A DNA stretch of 58,921 nucleotides from Clostridiales bacterium (GTDB taxonomy: Bacteria > Bacillota > Clostridia > Christensenellales > Pumilibacteraceae). This document shows, one piece after another, positions 10,347 to 19,639 of the stretch; the stretch's first letter is position 1, and each line of letters begins with the position of its first letter. Location: positions 1 to 58,921 of the forward strand of contig SVHU01000014.1 in NCBI GenBank assembly GCA_015055625.1, written 5' to 3'. Both the position numbers and the translations under genes were made by a program. The notes under the pieces are model-generated. The model saw only the letters and a list, made by a program, of their open reading frames with translations. It ran no database searches and was not told the origin of the DNA.

Positions 10347-13300
10347 TTACCATATAACTATCTGTTCGTCCACATAACGCCAGTAACCGTAGTGTGAATA
10401 GTCTTCCTCGGGTGCAGCTTCTTTGTAATAATATACGGGATGAGGACTTCCACCATCATAATTCCAATTTTGCGTCCATCCTGAGCTTGATGTTGACTCG
10501 CAGTAAATTCTAAGTTTTATGCAAGAGAAAAATGCATATGTACTTATACTCGTTACGGTATTGGGGATAAATATGCTTCCAACCAATTTATCTTCATCAA
10601 GTACAAATCTAGATATAGACGAAACGGTATAAATTTGAGAATTGTGAGTTATAGTACGTGGAATAACAACGTTTCCAACTGCAGTCACTCCTGTTACGCT
10701 TGCATTGTTTCCATTTAGCTTGTAGGTAATTCCATCTATCGTAACGATATCATTTACTATTAAGTCAGGAGCGTTATTTTTATAATCCCAAACCAAATTG
10801 ATATTAAGTCTAGTGTTCCAATCAATATTGTAACCACTCCAACCTGAAGGCTGACTTTGAGCTTCTAAATAAAGCGTAACGCTTGAAGATGCTACGAAAA
10901 GAGCGTTTCCAACTTTTGTTACACTACTTGGAATAACCACTTTTGTAAGCGAACGACAGCCTCTAAACGCTTTGTCTTGAATTGTGGTTACGCTACTTGG
11001 AACAACTACACTATTAAGATTAATGTTACCTGAAAAAGCTCCGCTTCCTATAATCGTAACAGGGTAAGTTATAGAGTTGTAAACTATCGAGCTAGGTATT
11101 ACTACGTCGCCTGATATATTAGTTCCCACAACTTTTGCATGGTCGTCCTTGATTGCATAGTTTATTCCGTCTATCGTTATACCATACTCGTAACTATAAG
11201 AATCGTCAAGTTTATTATTTTCGCAATCCCAAATTACGGCAACAGGGAAATACTGTGAACCATAAGCAGAACATGCTGACCAATAAGAACCTAAACTGAT
11301 ATTCTTAGGTCCATGTATGTAAATCTGTGCTTTTGCATCGTTATAGAATGCAGAATCTCCGATAGATGTTACACTAGCTGGAATATCAACCCTGATCAAA
11401 TTATTCATATAAGCAAAGGCATAAGATTTAATTTGTTCAAGCGAGCTGTTTTCTTCGTAGGTTACTCTTTCAACGTTATCGCACCCACTAAACGCATAAC
11501 TGCCTATAATACTAACGCTCTTTGAAATCTTTATTGACTTTAAGCTTTGACATCCATATAAAGCATAACTGTTAATGGTTGTAATAGTATCCGGAATTAT
11601 AAGATCTTCTAATATTTTGCCGTCTACATACAAGGATGATCTTAGGTGTAATGGATTTGAATAATAGTTACCAAACGTTATTCCCAACCAATTTTCCACA
11701 CTAGGTATGTATACGTTTTTCAAGTATGTAGCATTTGAAAACGCCGAATTGCCGATATTAGTTATGCTGGACGGAATTGTTATGCTTTCGATGTCGCTCT
11801 TATTAAATGCAGAACTACCAATACTCTTTACCCCTTCGGATATTACAACTTCTTTTAAGGTGCTCAAATAGAACGTCCTATTTTTTATTGTTTCAACAGT
11901 TGAAGGAATAACAATTCTGGTAGTTAAATTACCATTCAAGTAAATCTTATCAGCATGACACATCGGATTTGAATACTCGTTAGAAAACGAAATATTACAC
12001 CACGCAACAATATCTTCTATATATAAATCTTGCAAACTTACGCAACCATTAAATGCATAATTTCCTATACTGGTTACGCTGGACGGAATTGCAATATGCT
12101 TAAGATTAAAACAGTTACGGAAAGCATTAGCTCCAATACTCTTTATTGTCGAGGGTATTGTTATGCTAAACAGGGTTTTCTTATCCTTAAACACGTCAGC
12201 GTTAATGCTAGTTACTGGTAAATCTTTATAAACTGCAGGAATAACCACGTTTTGTGTAGAACCTGTATATTTAGATACAGAATACTCGGATCCATTCAGC
12301 TGATACTGCAAACCGTACGTTCCGCCCACCCAATTAGCATAAAGAGTATAATTCTTACACTCGTTAATCTCGGTTACCTTTGTGCCGTTTCCGCTACTTT
12401 CGGTATACCATCCATCAAATTCAACATCTTCCATTTTTGCGCTTTTTAACGCTATGGGTAAGTCGGAAAATGTAAATTCCGTAATGTTTTCCGAGCTGTT
12501 TTGTCCTCCAACGATAACATAACTAACGTAATACTTAACTTCTTCCCACTTAGCGTAAAGGGTTGTTGTGGGGTTAGAACCCATAGTATAGGGCGCGCAA
12601 TCTTCGTAAATAACCTCACCGTCTGTCGACGTGCTCCAACCGACAAACTTATATCCGTCTTTTACAAATCCGTTCTTAGAAAGATTTTTGCTATCTCCCT
12701 CTTTCATATACATAGATTGTGTTTTTCCGCTCGTTGCGCCGTTTCCGTCAAAGTGAACAACGTTCAACGATGCGTCCGCCCATACTGCGTACAAGGTATA
12801 CGAGGATTGTGTTCCCATTATGTAGGAAGCTCCGTCGTCATACTCGATCTCGCCGTCAGGAGTTGTAGACCAGCCAAGGAAAATATATCCTGTTCTTGTA
12901 AAGCCGTTAGAAGAAAGAGTTTGAGTTGCGTCAGTATGTATTTGCATACTTTCAGTTACGCCGTCCGTTGCGCCGTTTCCGTCAAAGGTAAGAGTGTTAA
13001 GATTGGGTGACCATTTTGCATAAAGCACTGTGGTCGTATCTTCTATGTCAAGCACAATGCTATCCACCTTATCTGAGCTACATTCCTCATTTGTATACCA
13101 GCAATCGAAATGATAGCCCTCGACAAGGCCTTGTGGCAATACCACTTCAACGAGATTTACACAGCCGTTAAATAAACCGGGATAAATTGCAACAATAGTT
13201 TTGGGAAGAACTACTTTTTTAAGGAATGGAAGATAGTTGTTGCTCTGCAAAGAGGTTAAGCCGTCTTCAAACTCAAGCTCGGTAACAGAGGGAACTTCAC

Positions 13301-14216
13301 CACTTTCGGTAGAGCTTGTGATAATTCCCGAGGGAAGTTCTTTACCGCCTGCAACAGTGATCTTTATTCCGTTTCCGCTTACGCCAGAGCCAGCGAAAAT
13401 ATCGCTTTGTATGATTACGTCTTTAGCATAATCAAAATACACGTTTTCAAGCTTTGGAATTGATGCAAACGCATTGTCTTTAATTACTTTTACTCTATCG
13501 CTCAAAGTTATGCTAGTAAGGTTTGAACAGCCTGCAAAAGCCGAAGTTTCAAAGCTAAGACCTGCGCCCTCTCCGTCCAAAACTACAACAGTTACAAGAC
13601 TTGTGCAGTTCTTAAACGCTTCACTTCCGATTATTGTTACACTTACGGGTACTTCTAATCTTTCGAGGCTTACACAATTTTCAAAAGCATTCATACCTAT
13701 ATGTGTTACGGTGTCGGGAATAGTTATACTCTTTACGGTGTTATTATCCTTAAATGCGCCATCCGCAATTTCAGTAACTTTTGTTGAACCGATAGTAGAA
13801 GGAATTACTATCTCTTCCTTTATTCCGTCAAAACCTGTTATGATATAGCCGGAACCCGAGCTTTCATACAATAACGTATTGTTTACAACTGTTACGTTAC
13901 ACGTTGCAGTTTTGCCCTTGCTGTCGGTTGCCGTGATAACAGCTTCGCCTTTTAGCACGCCTGCAACGCTACCGTTTTCGTCCACACTTGCAATAGTAGG
14001 ATCGGACGATTCCCACGTTACATTCACAGAATCGGTTGAGCCTTCATAAAAAGCAATAAGTTGCTCGCTTTTGCCCACCTCTACTACTATGCTGTCGTGC
14101 GACAAAACAAGATTTTTATCTGCTTTGGGATTACTTGATCCACAAGCGACTAAAAAAGGAATCATCAGACATACGCTTAAAACTAACGTAAGAATCAATA
14201 GTACTCTCTTTTTCAT
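10347..14216 (-). CDS. Surface lipoprotein with Big2, BspA leucine-rich and InlB B-repeats
   Basis: This 1289-aa protein has a lipoprotein signal peptide with lipobox LVAC (Cys25), so it should be anchored outside the membrane. A bacterial Ig-like (Big2) domain covers about 34-111. BspA-type leucine-rich repeats (LRR_5; units such as ITIPDTVTHIGMNAFENC) span about 120-365. Four InlB B-type repeats follow (about 366-625; each ends in LYAKW or similar), then two more LRR_5 blocks to near residue 1250. Known relatives mediate adhesion or host and surface contact; the ligand here is unknown. There is no LPXTG or other C-terminal anchor. The gene is monocistronic. The leucine-rich units diverge in sequence, so this is not a recent expansion. 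Confidence 0.85.
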   Translation of the reverse strand: MKKRVLLILTLVLSVCLMIPFLVACGSSNPKADKNLVLSHDSIVVEVGKSEQLIAFYEGSTDSVNVTWESSDPTIASVDENGSVAGVLKGEAVITATDSKGKTATCNVTVVNNTLLYESSGSGYIITGFDGIKEEIVIPSTIGSTKVTEIADGAFKDNNTVKSITIPDTVTHIGMNAFENCVSLERLEVPVSVTIIGSEAFKNCTSLVTVVVLDGEGAGLSFETSAFAGCSNLTSITLSDRVKVIKDNAFASIPKLENVYFDYAKDVIIQSDIFAGSGVSGNGIKITVAGGKELPSGIITSSTESGEVPSVTELEFEDGLTSLQSNNYLPFLKKVVLPKTIVAIYPGLFNGCVNLVEVVLPQGLVEGYHFDCWYTNEECSSDKVDSIVLDIEDTTTVLYAKWSPNLNTLTFDGNGATDGVTESMQIHTDATQTLSSNGFTRTGYIFLGWSTTPDGEIEYDDGASYIMGTQSSYTLYAVWADASLNVVHFDGNGATSGKTQSMYMKEGDSKNLSKNGFVKDGYKFVGWSTSTDGEVIYEDCAPYTMGSNPTTTLYAKWEEVKYYVSYVIVGGQNSSENITEFTFSDLPIALKSAKMEDVEFDGWYTESSGNGTKVTEINECKNYTLYANWVGGTYGLQYQLNGSEYSVSKYTGSTQNVVIPAVYKDLPVTSINADVFKDKKTLFSITIPSTIKSIGANAFRNCFNLKHIAIPSSVTSIGNYAFNGCVSLQDLYIEDIVAWCNISFSNEYSNPMCHADKIYLNGNLTTRIVIPSTVETIKNRTFYLSTLKEVVISEGVKSIGSSAFNKSDIESITIPSSITNIGNSAFSNATYLKNVYIPSVENWLGITFGNYYSNPLHLRSSLYVDGKILEDLIIPDTITTINSYALYGCQSLKSIKISKSVSIIGSYAFSGCDNVERVTYEENSSLEQIKSYAFAYMNNLIRVDIPASVTSIGDSAFYNDAKAQIYIHGPKNISLGSYWSACSAYGSQYFPVAVIWDCENNKLDDSYSYEYGITIDGINYAIKDDHAKVVGTNISGDVVIPSSIVYNSITYPVTIIGSGAFSGNINLNSVVVPSSVTTIQDKAFRGCRSLTKVVIPSSVTKVGNALFVASSSVTLYLEAQSQPSGWSGYNIDWNTRLNINLVWDYKNNAPDLIVNDIVTIDGITYKLNGNNASVTGVTAVGNVVIPRTITHNSQIYTVSSISRFVLDEDKLVGSIFIPNTVTSISTYAFFSCIKLRIYCESTSSSGWTQNWNYDGGSPHPVYYYKEAAPEEDYSHYGYWRYVDEQIVIW

Positions 14217-14263
14217 TTTTTCTCTCCTTTACATTCTGATGCGTTTATAAAACGCTTATATGA

Positions 14264-14294
14264 AAATTATAGCACTTACAAATTTTGCTGTCAA
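14264..14294 (-). promoter_or_regulatory. Promoter of the leucine-rich lipoprotein
   Basis: On the minus strand TTGACA (14294-14289) and TATAAT (14269-14264) are consensus hexamers, but the spacer is 19 bp, longer than ideal. They lie about 50 bases upstream of the start codon. Confidence 0.6.
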
Positions 14295-14399
14295 GGCTTT
14301 ATTAGACACATTTACGCTTATATACTGGTATTATACTATTCATTAAAAGCGTCTAAGATGTGTAATACAACCTTAAAATCATAAGTTTTTAGCAAAAAA

Positions 14400-14437
14400 T
14401 AAACACGCATTGCACAAAAAACTACAATACGTGTCTA
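14400..14437 (-). terminator. Terminator after the DMT transporter
   Basis: On the minus strand ACACGTATTG pairs with CAATGCGTGT (one G-T type mismatch) and is followed by a T-rich tract. Confidence 0.65.
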
Positions 14438-14460
14438 ACTTTTATGTGTTTTTTAATGAT

Positions 14461-15330
14461 TTAGACAGACAAAAGAATAGTTGCTACTATTCCCATTCCT
14501 ATTCCTACCCATTGCCACCACTTAAGTTTTTCTTTGAAAACAAACAGTGAGAATATGCTTATCGCCATAAGCGTACACACGGATATAACGGGGAATCTGA
14601 CGGACGCGGGAATAATTTCGGACGTTGCAAGGATGATATTGAACGTATTTATTACAAGATTGCTTACACCCGAAATAATCGGAAAATGCACTGCCTTTTT
14701 AAGCATTAGCTTTGTATCTGTTTTATCGCTTCTGATATAATTTATGATAATAACGATAAGAGCAAGAGCGGTTGCGAAAAACATAAACATATCGCCGTGA
14801 TTACCGCCAAAATCCTTTTGTTGCTGAGCTTGAGAAATTACGCAAGCAGCGTTTCCGACAAATGCAAGCGTCATAAATATCGCCCACTTTATCGTTATTT
14901 TTTGTTCACTCTTCTTACCTGTAAATAAGCACAATGCAATAGATACAGCCGTTAGAACTATGCCTATTATTACAAATACGGTCAGCGGTTCACCCCAAAA
15001 TATCAAGCCCCAAATACCGGACACAACCAAAGACAGGTTGATAAATAAATTTGTAAGCATTATCGGGCCTATTTTGAGCGCAATTATAAGCGCGGAAATT
15101 GCTACTGCATACCCTACGGCAAAGATTGCAATATACGGAAAAACCGCTACGTCAAACGAGGGATTTATCGCGTACTTTATTCCCCAGCCCAGCACCACGA
15201 CTGATACTAAAATCAGGTTATAAAACGCGGATGTGTCCTTTTTTCCGTCCGTTTTACGATTGAAAAAACTTCCGCTTAGAGAATAAATTATATTAAGTAC
15301 CGTTACCGATATTAGATAAAAATAATCCAT
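14461..15330 (-). CDS. DMT/EamA-family transporter
   Basis: The 289-aa protein is almost wholly hydrophobic, with about ten predicted membrane spans in two five-helix halves, as in the drug/metabolite transporter superfamily. The substrate is unknown. It lies 61 bases downstream of an AraC-type regulator on the same strand and is likely cotranscribed with it. A second DMT-type transporter occurs at 38885-39832. The pairing with an AraC regulator, and the divergent glycoside-hydrolase-like gene, suggest a carbohydrate-related metabolite, which is inference. Confidence 0.75.
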   Translation of the reverse strand: MDYFYLISVTVLNIIYSLSGSFFNRKTDGKKDTSAFYNLILVSVVVLGWGIKYAINPSFDVAVFPYIAIFAVGYAVAISALIIALKIGPIMLTNLFINLSLVVSGIWGLIFWGEPLTVFVIIGIVLTAVSIALCLFTGKKSEQKITIKWAIFMTLAFVGNAACVISQAQQQKDFGGNHGDMFMFFATALALIVIIINYIRSDKTDTKLMLKKAVHFPIISGVSNLVINTFNIILATSEIIPASVRFPVISVCTLMAISIFSLFVFKEKLKWWQWVGIGMGIVATILLSV

Positions 15331-15391
15331 TATTTTACTCCGTTAGTTTATCTTTAATTGTTATAAAACAATTAGAACCAAAAGTCAAGCG

Positions 15392-16210
15392 TTATTTATT
15401 ACGTTTTCTGTAAACAAGCGGTGAAATATTCATAAATTTTTTAAAAACCGTACAAAAGTGATTTCGGGTAGAAAATCCTGCGTTAAAAGCAATTTCGTCG
15501 ATAGACAGCTCGGTTTTTTCAAGCCACGTGCAAGCAAGGTTAACTCTCTCGGCAAGAATGAGTTTGTGTAAGGTTATACCCGTACGTTCTTTAAATAAAG
15601 ATGCAATATACACCGGATGATATCCGAATTTTTTTGCTACATCCTCGTTGCTTTCAATCTCACCGCAGTGTAACTTTACGTAGCGACGGATACGCTCTAT
15701 CAATCTATCCGAGTCGTTTTCATTCGCTACATCCTTGATAATCTCGATAATAACCTTTTTAAGGAGAGCGGAAATATACGCATTGGCAAGCGCGTCCGCT
15801 TTGTTAAAGGCGTGGACTATTTCTAGTAAATCCGCTTTTATACCGCTGTTCTTTATCACGGGTGCAATCTCGATATCCAGCGTTGTTTGATCAAAAAGCA
15901 AGCTATCTTCAAACTCGGCAACAGGCGGTGGACAAATGGGTTCCATTCTATGCGCGAAGCTTTGCGTAACATCGAAATTAAGAACTATCACTTTAAGCTT
16001 TCCCTTGAAATAATAGTCGGTCTGAGGCGGTAGATACATCACGCTGTCTACCGCTATCTGATGCTCTGAGTTTTTTAGCAATAGCAACCCCTCACCATCT
16101 AAAACGTAAAATAATCTATGGTCGTACGCTCTTCTAAAAGACTTACCCTCCAGCACTGAAAGCTGAATTTCCGCTGCGCGTATAAATGGATTACAATTCT
16201 GTATATTCAT
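15392..16210 (-). CDS. AraC-family transcriptional regulator
   Basis: The 272-aa protein has an N-terminal cupin-like sensing domain (about 1-150, with the LPPQTDYYFKGKL strand pair) and a C-terminal pair of helix-turn-helix motifs (about 170-270). It ends in the AraC signature IDEIAFNAGFSTRNHFCTVF. It is divergent from the glycoside-hydrolase-like gene at 16333 and upstream of the DMT transporter, so it probably activates one or both in response to a sugar. Confidence 0.9.
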   Translation of the reverse strand: MNIQNCNPFIRAAEIQLSVLEGKSFRRAYDHRLFYVLDGEGLLLLKNSEHQIAVDSVMYLPPQTDYYFKGKLKVIVLNFDVTQSFAHRMEPICPPPVAEFEDSLLFDQTTLDIEIAPVIKNSGIKADLLEIVHAFNKADALANAYISALLKKVIIEIIKDVANENDSDRLIERIRRYVKLHCGEIESNEDVAKKFGYHPVYIASLFKERTGITLHKLILAERVNLACTWLEKTELSIDEIAFNAGFSTRNHFCTVFKKFMNISPLVYRKRNK

Positions 16211-16247
16211 ATCTATCCTTTATTTTTTGAACTTTTATATTTGTTTT

Positions 16248-16276
16248 TTGACTACATTATAACGCGTTTTTATGAT
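16248..16276 (+). promoter_or_regulatory. Promoter of the GH-like gene
   Basis: TTGACT (16248-16253) and TATGAT (16271-16276) have a 17-bp spacer. They lie in the divergent region shared with the AraC gene. Confidence 0.6.
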
Positions 16277-16332
16277 AAAATCAACAGTATAAGCAAAGTA
16301 TTGCAAATTATTCTAAAAAGAGGATACATATC

Positions 16333-18063
16333 ATGATACCAAACAACTTTTACGCTGTGGATGAAAACGGAAACCAGTACGGATTTGACAAGCTTAATAT
16401 AGATAATTCGATTTTGCTCACCTTAAAAAAAGAAACTATTGTAAAGTGTAAACAAATACGCATTTTATCAGAACTTGGAAGGGCAAAAGCCGGCGAGGAC
16501 GGATATTGGATTTTACCGCGCAATCTTAATATGATAGGCGATATCCAAACGTTTTTTACTGAAAAAGCCGACTGCAGTCAAGTTTATGGCAATCCCATAA
16601 TGTCTTGGTACGGCATTAAGAAAAAGGATTTTTGCTGTATTGTACGCGTAGAGCGCAACTACAAGTACAAGTTTGAAGCAAGCGTAAAAGACAACGTTTA
16701 TACTGTTACTCCGCTATTCGATTTTACTGCAAACGATAAAGTTTATGACGATATAAGAGTAGAGATTGTTGTTTTGCCGTCAGACTCTGATTATAACGAT
16801 ATGGCAAGGGCTGAAAGAGAAATAAGGCTTAAAAGGGGAGAAATTCGTACGCTTAAAGAAAAATGCGCTACGCCTGCTGTTGAGTATGCGCGCAAGTATC
16901 CGCTTATACGTATAAGAATGGGTTGGAAGCCCAGCCCTTCGCCTGTTTTTCACCAAACGGAAGAAAACGAACCTGATATGTTCGTAGCTTGCGACTTTAA
17001 GCGCGTACAAGATATTGCAAACGAGCTTAAAAGACAGGGCGTTGAGGGGGCAGAGCTTCAGCTTGTGGGCTGGAACAGAAGCGGACATGACGGCAGATTT
17101 CCTCAGCTTTTCCCTGCAGACAAAAGATTGGGAGGAAACGAGGGGTTAAAAGAAACTATCGAGCACGTAAAAAAGCTGGGCTACCGTATTTCTACCCACA
17201 CCAACACTATTGACGCGTACGAAATTGCTGACACTTTTACCTGGGATGATATTGTTGTAAACCGTAACGGAGAATACGAACAAAATGGGCATTACAGTGG
17301 CGGATACGCTTACCATGTTTGTCTTGAAAAACAATGGAAAAACACGTTGCGCGACCTGCCTAAGCTTGCCTCGTTTGGCGAGAACGGCTTGCATTTTACC
17401 GACGTTATTTCTATCGTTGTTCCCGACGATTGCCATGCGCCCTCACATCCTTCTTCTACCGCCAACGGAATAATTTACGCGCAAAAGATTATCAATTACA
17501 CAAACGGCTTGTTCGGAGGTTTTTCGTCAGAGGGCTGTATGGACTTTGCTATGAAGTATTTAGACTACGCGCTTTATACTACTTTTGGCTACGCTTTCGG
17601 GAAAACAGAAAGACCGCTTGCAAGCAGGTTTTTACCCATTTTCGAGATAACGTATCACGGAACTTTGTTATATAACCCATCTTCCGCCACCGTTAACTTC
17701 ACTGCTCAGCCACCTAAAGATCACTTGGAATTTATTATGCGCGGTGGTAAGCCATCGATGTATTTTTACTCTAAATTCCGTACCGGCAACGCGCTTAACT
17801 GGATGGGCGAAAACGACCTTACGTGCGCAAGCAACGAGGCGCTTTGCTGGAGTGTGTCAAAGATTAAAGAGGCGCTTAACGAATACGCTCCGCTTGCCGA
17901 TAAACAGCTTTTGTATATTGCAAGATACGACGTTTTAGGCGACGGAATAGAGGTTTGCACGTATGAGGACGGAAGCAGAATAGTCGGTAATTTTAGCAAT
18001 AAGCATGTTGTTTTTGAGGGTAAGGAGATTGCGCCTTACGGATATATTGAAATTTCCTTATAA
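16333..18063 (+). CDS. Glycoside-hydrolase-like protein (DUF5696/GH129-like)
   Basis: The 576-aa cytoplasmic protein (no signal peptide) has an N-terminal beta-rich region (about 1-190), then what reads as a TIM barrel. Its strand motifs are AELQLVGWNRSGHDGRF, RISTHTN and LHFTDVISIVVPDDCH. It ends in a small beta domain. The pattern resembles DUF5696-type and GH101/GH129-like glycosidases, where acidic residues such as those in TDV serve catalysis; I could not confirm this. It is divergent from an AraC regulator, as expected for a sugar-induced enzyme. GAGG precedes the ATG at a fair distance. The family call is tentative. Confidence 0.6.
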   Translation: MIPNNFYAVDENGNQYGFDKLNIDNSILLTLKKETIVKCKQIRILSELGRAKAGEDGYWILPRNLNMIGDIQTFFTEKADCSQVYGNPIMSWYGIKKKDFCCIVRVERNYKYKFEASVKDNVYTVTPLFDFTANDKVYDDIRVEIVVLPSDSDYNDMARAEREIRLKRGEIRTLKEKCATPAVEYARKYPLIRIRMGWKPSPSPVFHQTEENEPDMFVACDFKRVQDIANELKRQGVEGAELQLVGWNRSGHDGRFPQLFPADKRLGGNEGLKETIEHVKKLGYRISTHTNTIDAYEIADTFTWDDIVVNRNGEYEQNGHYSGGYAYHVCLEKQWKNTLRDLPKLASFGENGLHFTDVISIVVPDDCHAPSHPSSTANGIIYAQKIINYTNGLFGGFSSEGCMDFAMKYLDYALYTTFGYAFGKTERPLASRFLPIFEITYHGTLLYNPSSATVNFTAQPPKDHLEFIMRGGKPSMYFYSKFRTGNALNWMGENDLTCASNEALCWSVSKIKEALNEYAPLADKQLLYIARYDVLGDGIEVCTYEDGSRIVGNFSNKHVVFEGKEIAPYGYIEISL

Positions 18064-18440
18064 TGATATTGGGGAAGTGATACTTTCGGGAGAATAGACT
18101 CACCTACATCTGTATCGTTTACGGACTAGTTTGTTATAGTGGGCGATTCGTGAATCGGTGGGCAGACCCACTGTCATTATGGTATGGTATATAATCGGGC
18201 GATTCGTGAATCGCCCCTACATAATAACAAGCTGTTCTTAATTGTTGTTATCACTCAAAGCACTCATATCGGATGCAACGTCACGTTGGTGCGAAGGCGG
18301 TGGGCAGACCCACTGTCATTATGGGGGTTACGTAATAATTCGGGCGATTCGTGAATCGCCCCTACATAATAACAAATTACACTCAATTACTTACTTCACT
18401 CAAAGTACAAGATATCGGATGAAACGTCACGTTTCAAAAC
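18064..18440. repeat. Composite head/linker/tail repeats
   Basis: Non-coding. Head palindromes GGGCGATTCGTGAATCGCCC occur at 18197-18216 and 18342-18361. A hybrid head at about 18143-18178 has its right half replaced by a GTGGG CAGA CCCAC hairpin. Tail hairpins lie at 18271-18290 (GCAACGT/ACGTTG) and 18417-18435 (GAAACGT/ACGTTTC), the latter keeping pairing with a different stem. Confidence 0.85.
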
Positions 18441-18650
18441 GTGTCAAATACGAGTTAGAGAAAGAAAAATACCGCGCTTGGACGGGCGCGTACTAAACGT
18501 ACGTAACCTAGTAGAGAGAACCACTACACACTATTAACGTTAAAAACGTGTCAAATACGAGTTAGAGAAAGAAAAATACCGCGCTTGGACGGGCGCGTAC
18601 TAAACGTACGTAACCTAGTAGGGAGAACCACTACACACTATTAACGTTTC
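18436..18650. repeat. Two broken tandem copies of the nested-hairpin element
   Basis: Two copies begin at 18436 and 18542 (spacing 106, then 109 to the intact copy). Each keeps the left arms (AAAACGTGTC, GAGTTAGAG, GAAAAATACCGC) and the core GGGCGCGTAC..GTACGTAACC. The right side is different (CTAGTAG..GAACCACTACACAC), so the outer stems cannot form. Confidence 0.85.
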
Positions 18651-18773
18651 AAAACGTGTCAAATACGAGTTAGAGAAAGAAAAATACCGCGCTTGGACGG
18701 GCGTGTACTATGCGTACACAACCAACAAGAGCGGTATTTTTCTGCACTATAACGATGTATTTCACACGTTTTT
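18651..18773. terminator. Intact nested-hairpin element / terminator after rhaD
   Basis: Outer stem: AAAACGTGT-C-AAATAC (18651-18666) with GTATTT-C-ACACGTTTT (18757-18772). Middle stem: GTTA (18669) with TAAC (18750). Main stem: GAAAAATACCGC (18679-18690) with GCGGTATTTTTC (18731-18742). Core: GGGCGTGTAC (18699) with GTACACAACC (18714). The main stem has A- and T-tracts, so it probably terminates rhaD transcription. Confidence 0.8.
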
Positions 18774-19589
18774 TTAGTCTTCTACCCAACCTTCGGGATA
18801 CGTTACATCAAACCTTTTTGCGATTTCTTTAAGTTGAGGATCAGTGATCCAGCTTTGAATTTCGAAGGGCTTGATTTTAAGATAAATTTCGGCAGCTTTT
18901 TCTACGGTTTCGATAAGACCAAAGGCTTCGTCGAGATCGTTACCAGCGCCGTAAAGTCCGTGGTGCGCCCAAACTACAACTCTGAACTTTTGCATTTTTT
19001 CGGCGGTTGCAATACCGATTTCGTTAGTACCGCAAATCATCCAAGGAAGAACGCCTACACCGTCGGGAAATACTACCATACACTCGGTGATAGTACGCCA
19101 CAAAGTACGGGTGAACTCTCTTTCGTCGAGCGAATGAACGAAAGTCATAGAAAGAATATTGATAGGATGCGTATGCATAATAACGCGGTTGTTGGGGTTT
19201 ACCTTAAGTCTTTCGATATGGCTCATAAGGTGAGCGGGAAGCTCGCTGGTGAACTTGCCTCCGTCCTTATATCCCCACAAAAGCTCTGCGGTTTCGCCGT
19301 CTTTAGCCACCTTGAAAATTCCCACGTTGGTTTCAGGATCGCCTTGCGCGTTTTTGAAGTATTTTCCCGTACCCGTTACGATGAAAATCTTACCAACAAG
19401 CGAGGGTGCGTAAAATCCCATAGGGATAGTGCGAAGTACGTTGTTAATGTCAAGATATTCTTTTACTTCCTCTTCTTCGAGCATAACCGAAAGGTTTCCG
19501 CCGTTTCTTTCGTCCCAGCCAAGTCGGTACATATTGGCAAGGGTTGAGGTAAAGTCTGTTAAAAATTTTGCTTCAAATATATTTTTCAT
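18774..19589 (-). CDS. rhaD: Rhamnulose-1-phosphate aldolase
   Basis: The 271-aa class II aldolase cleaves L-rhamnulose 1-phosphate into dihydroxyacetone phosphate and L-lactaldehyde (E. coli RhaD is 274 aa). Zinc-ligand histidines are visible in MHTHPIN and in VWAHHGLYGAG, and the N-terminal GGNLS phosphate-binding motif is present. It is the last gene of rhaB-rhaA-rhaD, 50 bases after rhaA, and is followed by the nested-hairpin element. L-lactaldehyde handling is not encoded nearby. Confidence 0.95.
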   Translation of the reverse strand: MKNIFEAKFLTDFTSTLANMYRLGWDERNGGNLSVMLEEEEVKEYLDINNVLRTIPMGFYAPSLVGKIFIVTGTGKYFKNAQGDPETNVGIFKVAKDGETAELLWGYKDGGKFTSELPAHLMSHIERLKVNPNNRVIMHTHPINILSMTFVHSLDEREFTRTLWRTITECMVVFPDGVGVLPWMICGTNEIGIATAEKMQKFRVVVWAHHGLYGAGNDLDEAFGLIETVEKAAEIYLKIKPFEIQSWITDPQLKEIAKRFDVTYPEGWVED

Positions 19590-19639
19590 TGTTGTTTTCT
19601 CCTTTTTGTTTTTTGATATTTTGCGAACGCTTTTTTTGA

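Noticed and set aside
18436-18773. CRISPR array or integron attC cassette array
   Set aside because: Repeats are not short direct repeats with unique spacers, no cas or integrase gene is present, and the conserved core does not match attC consensus boxes.
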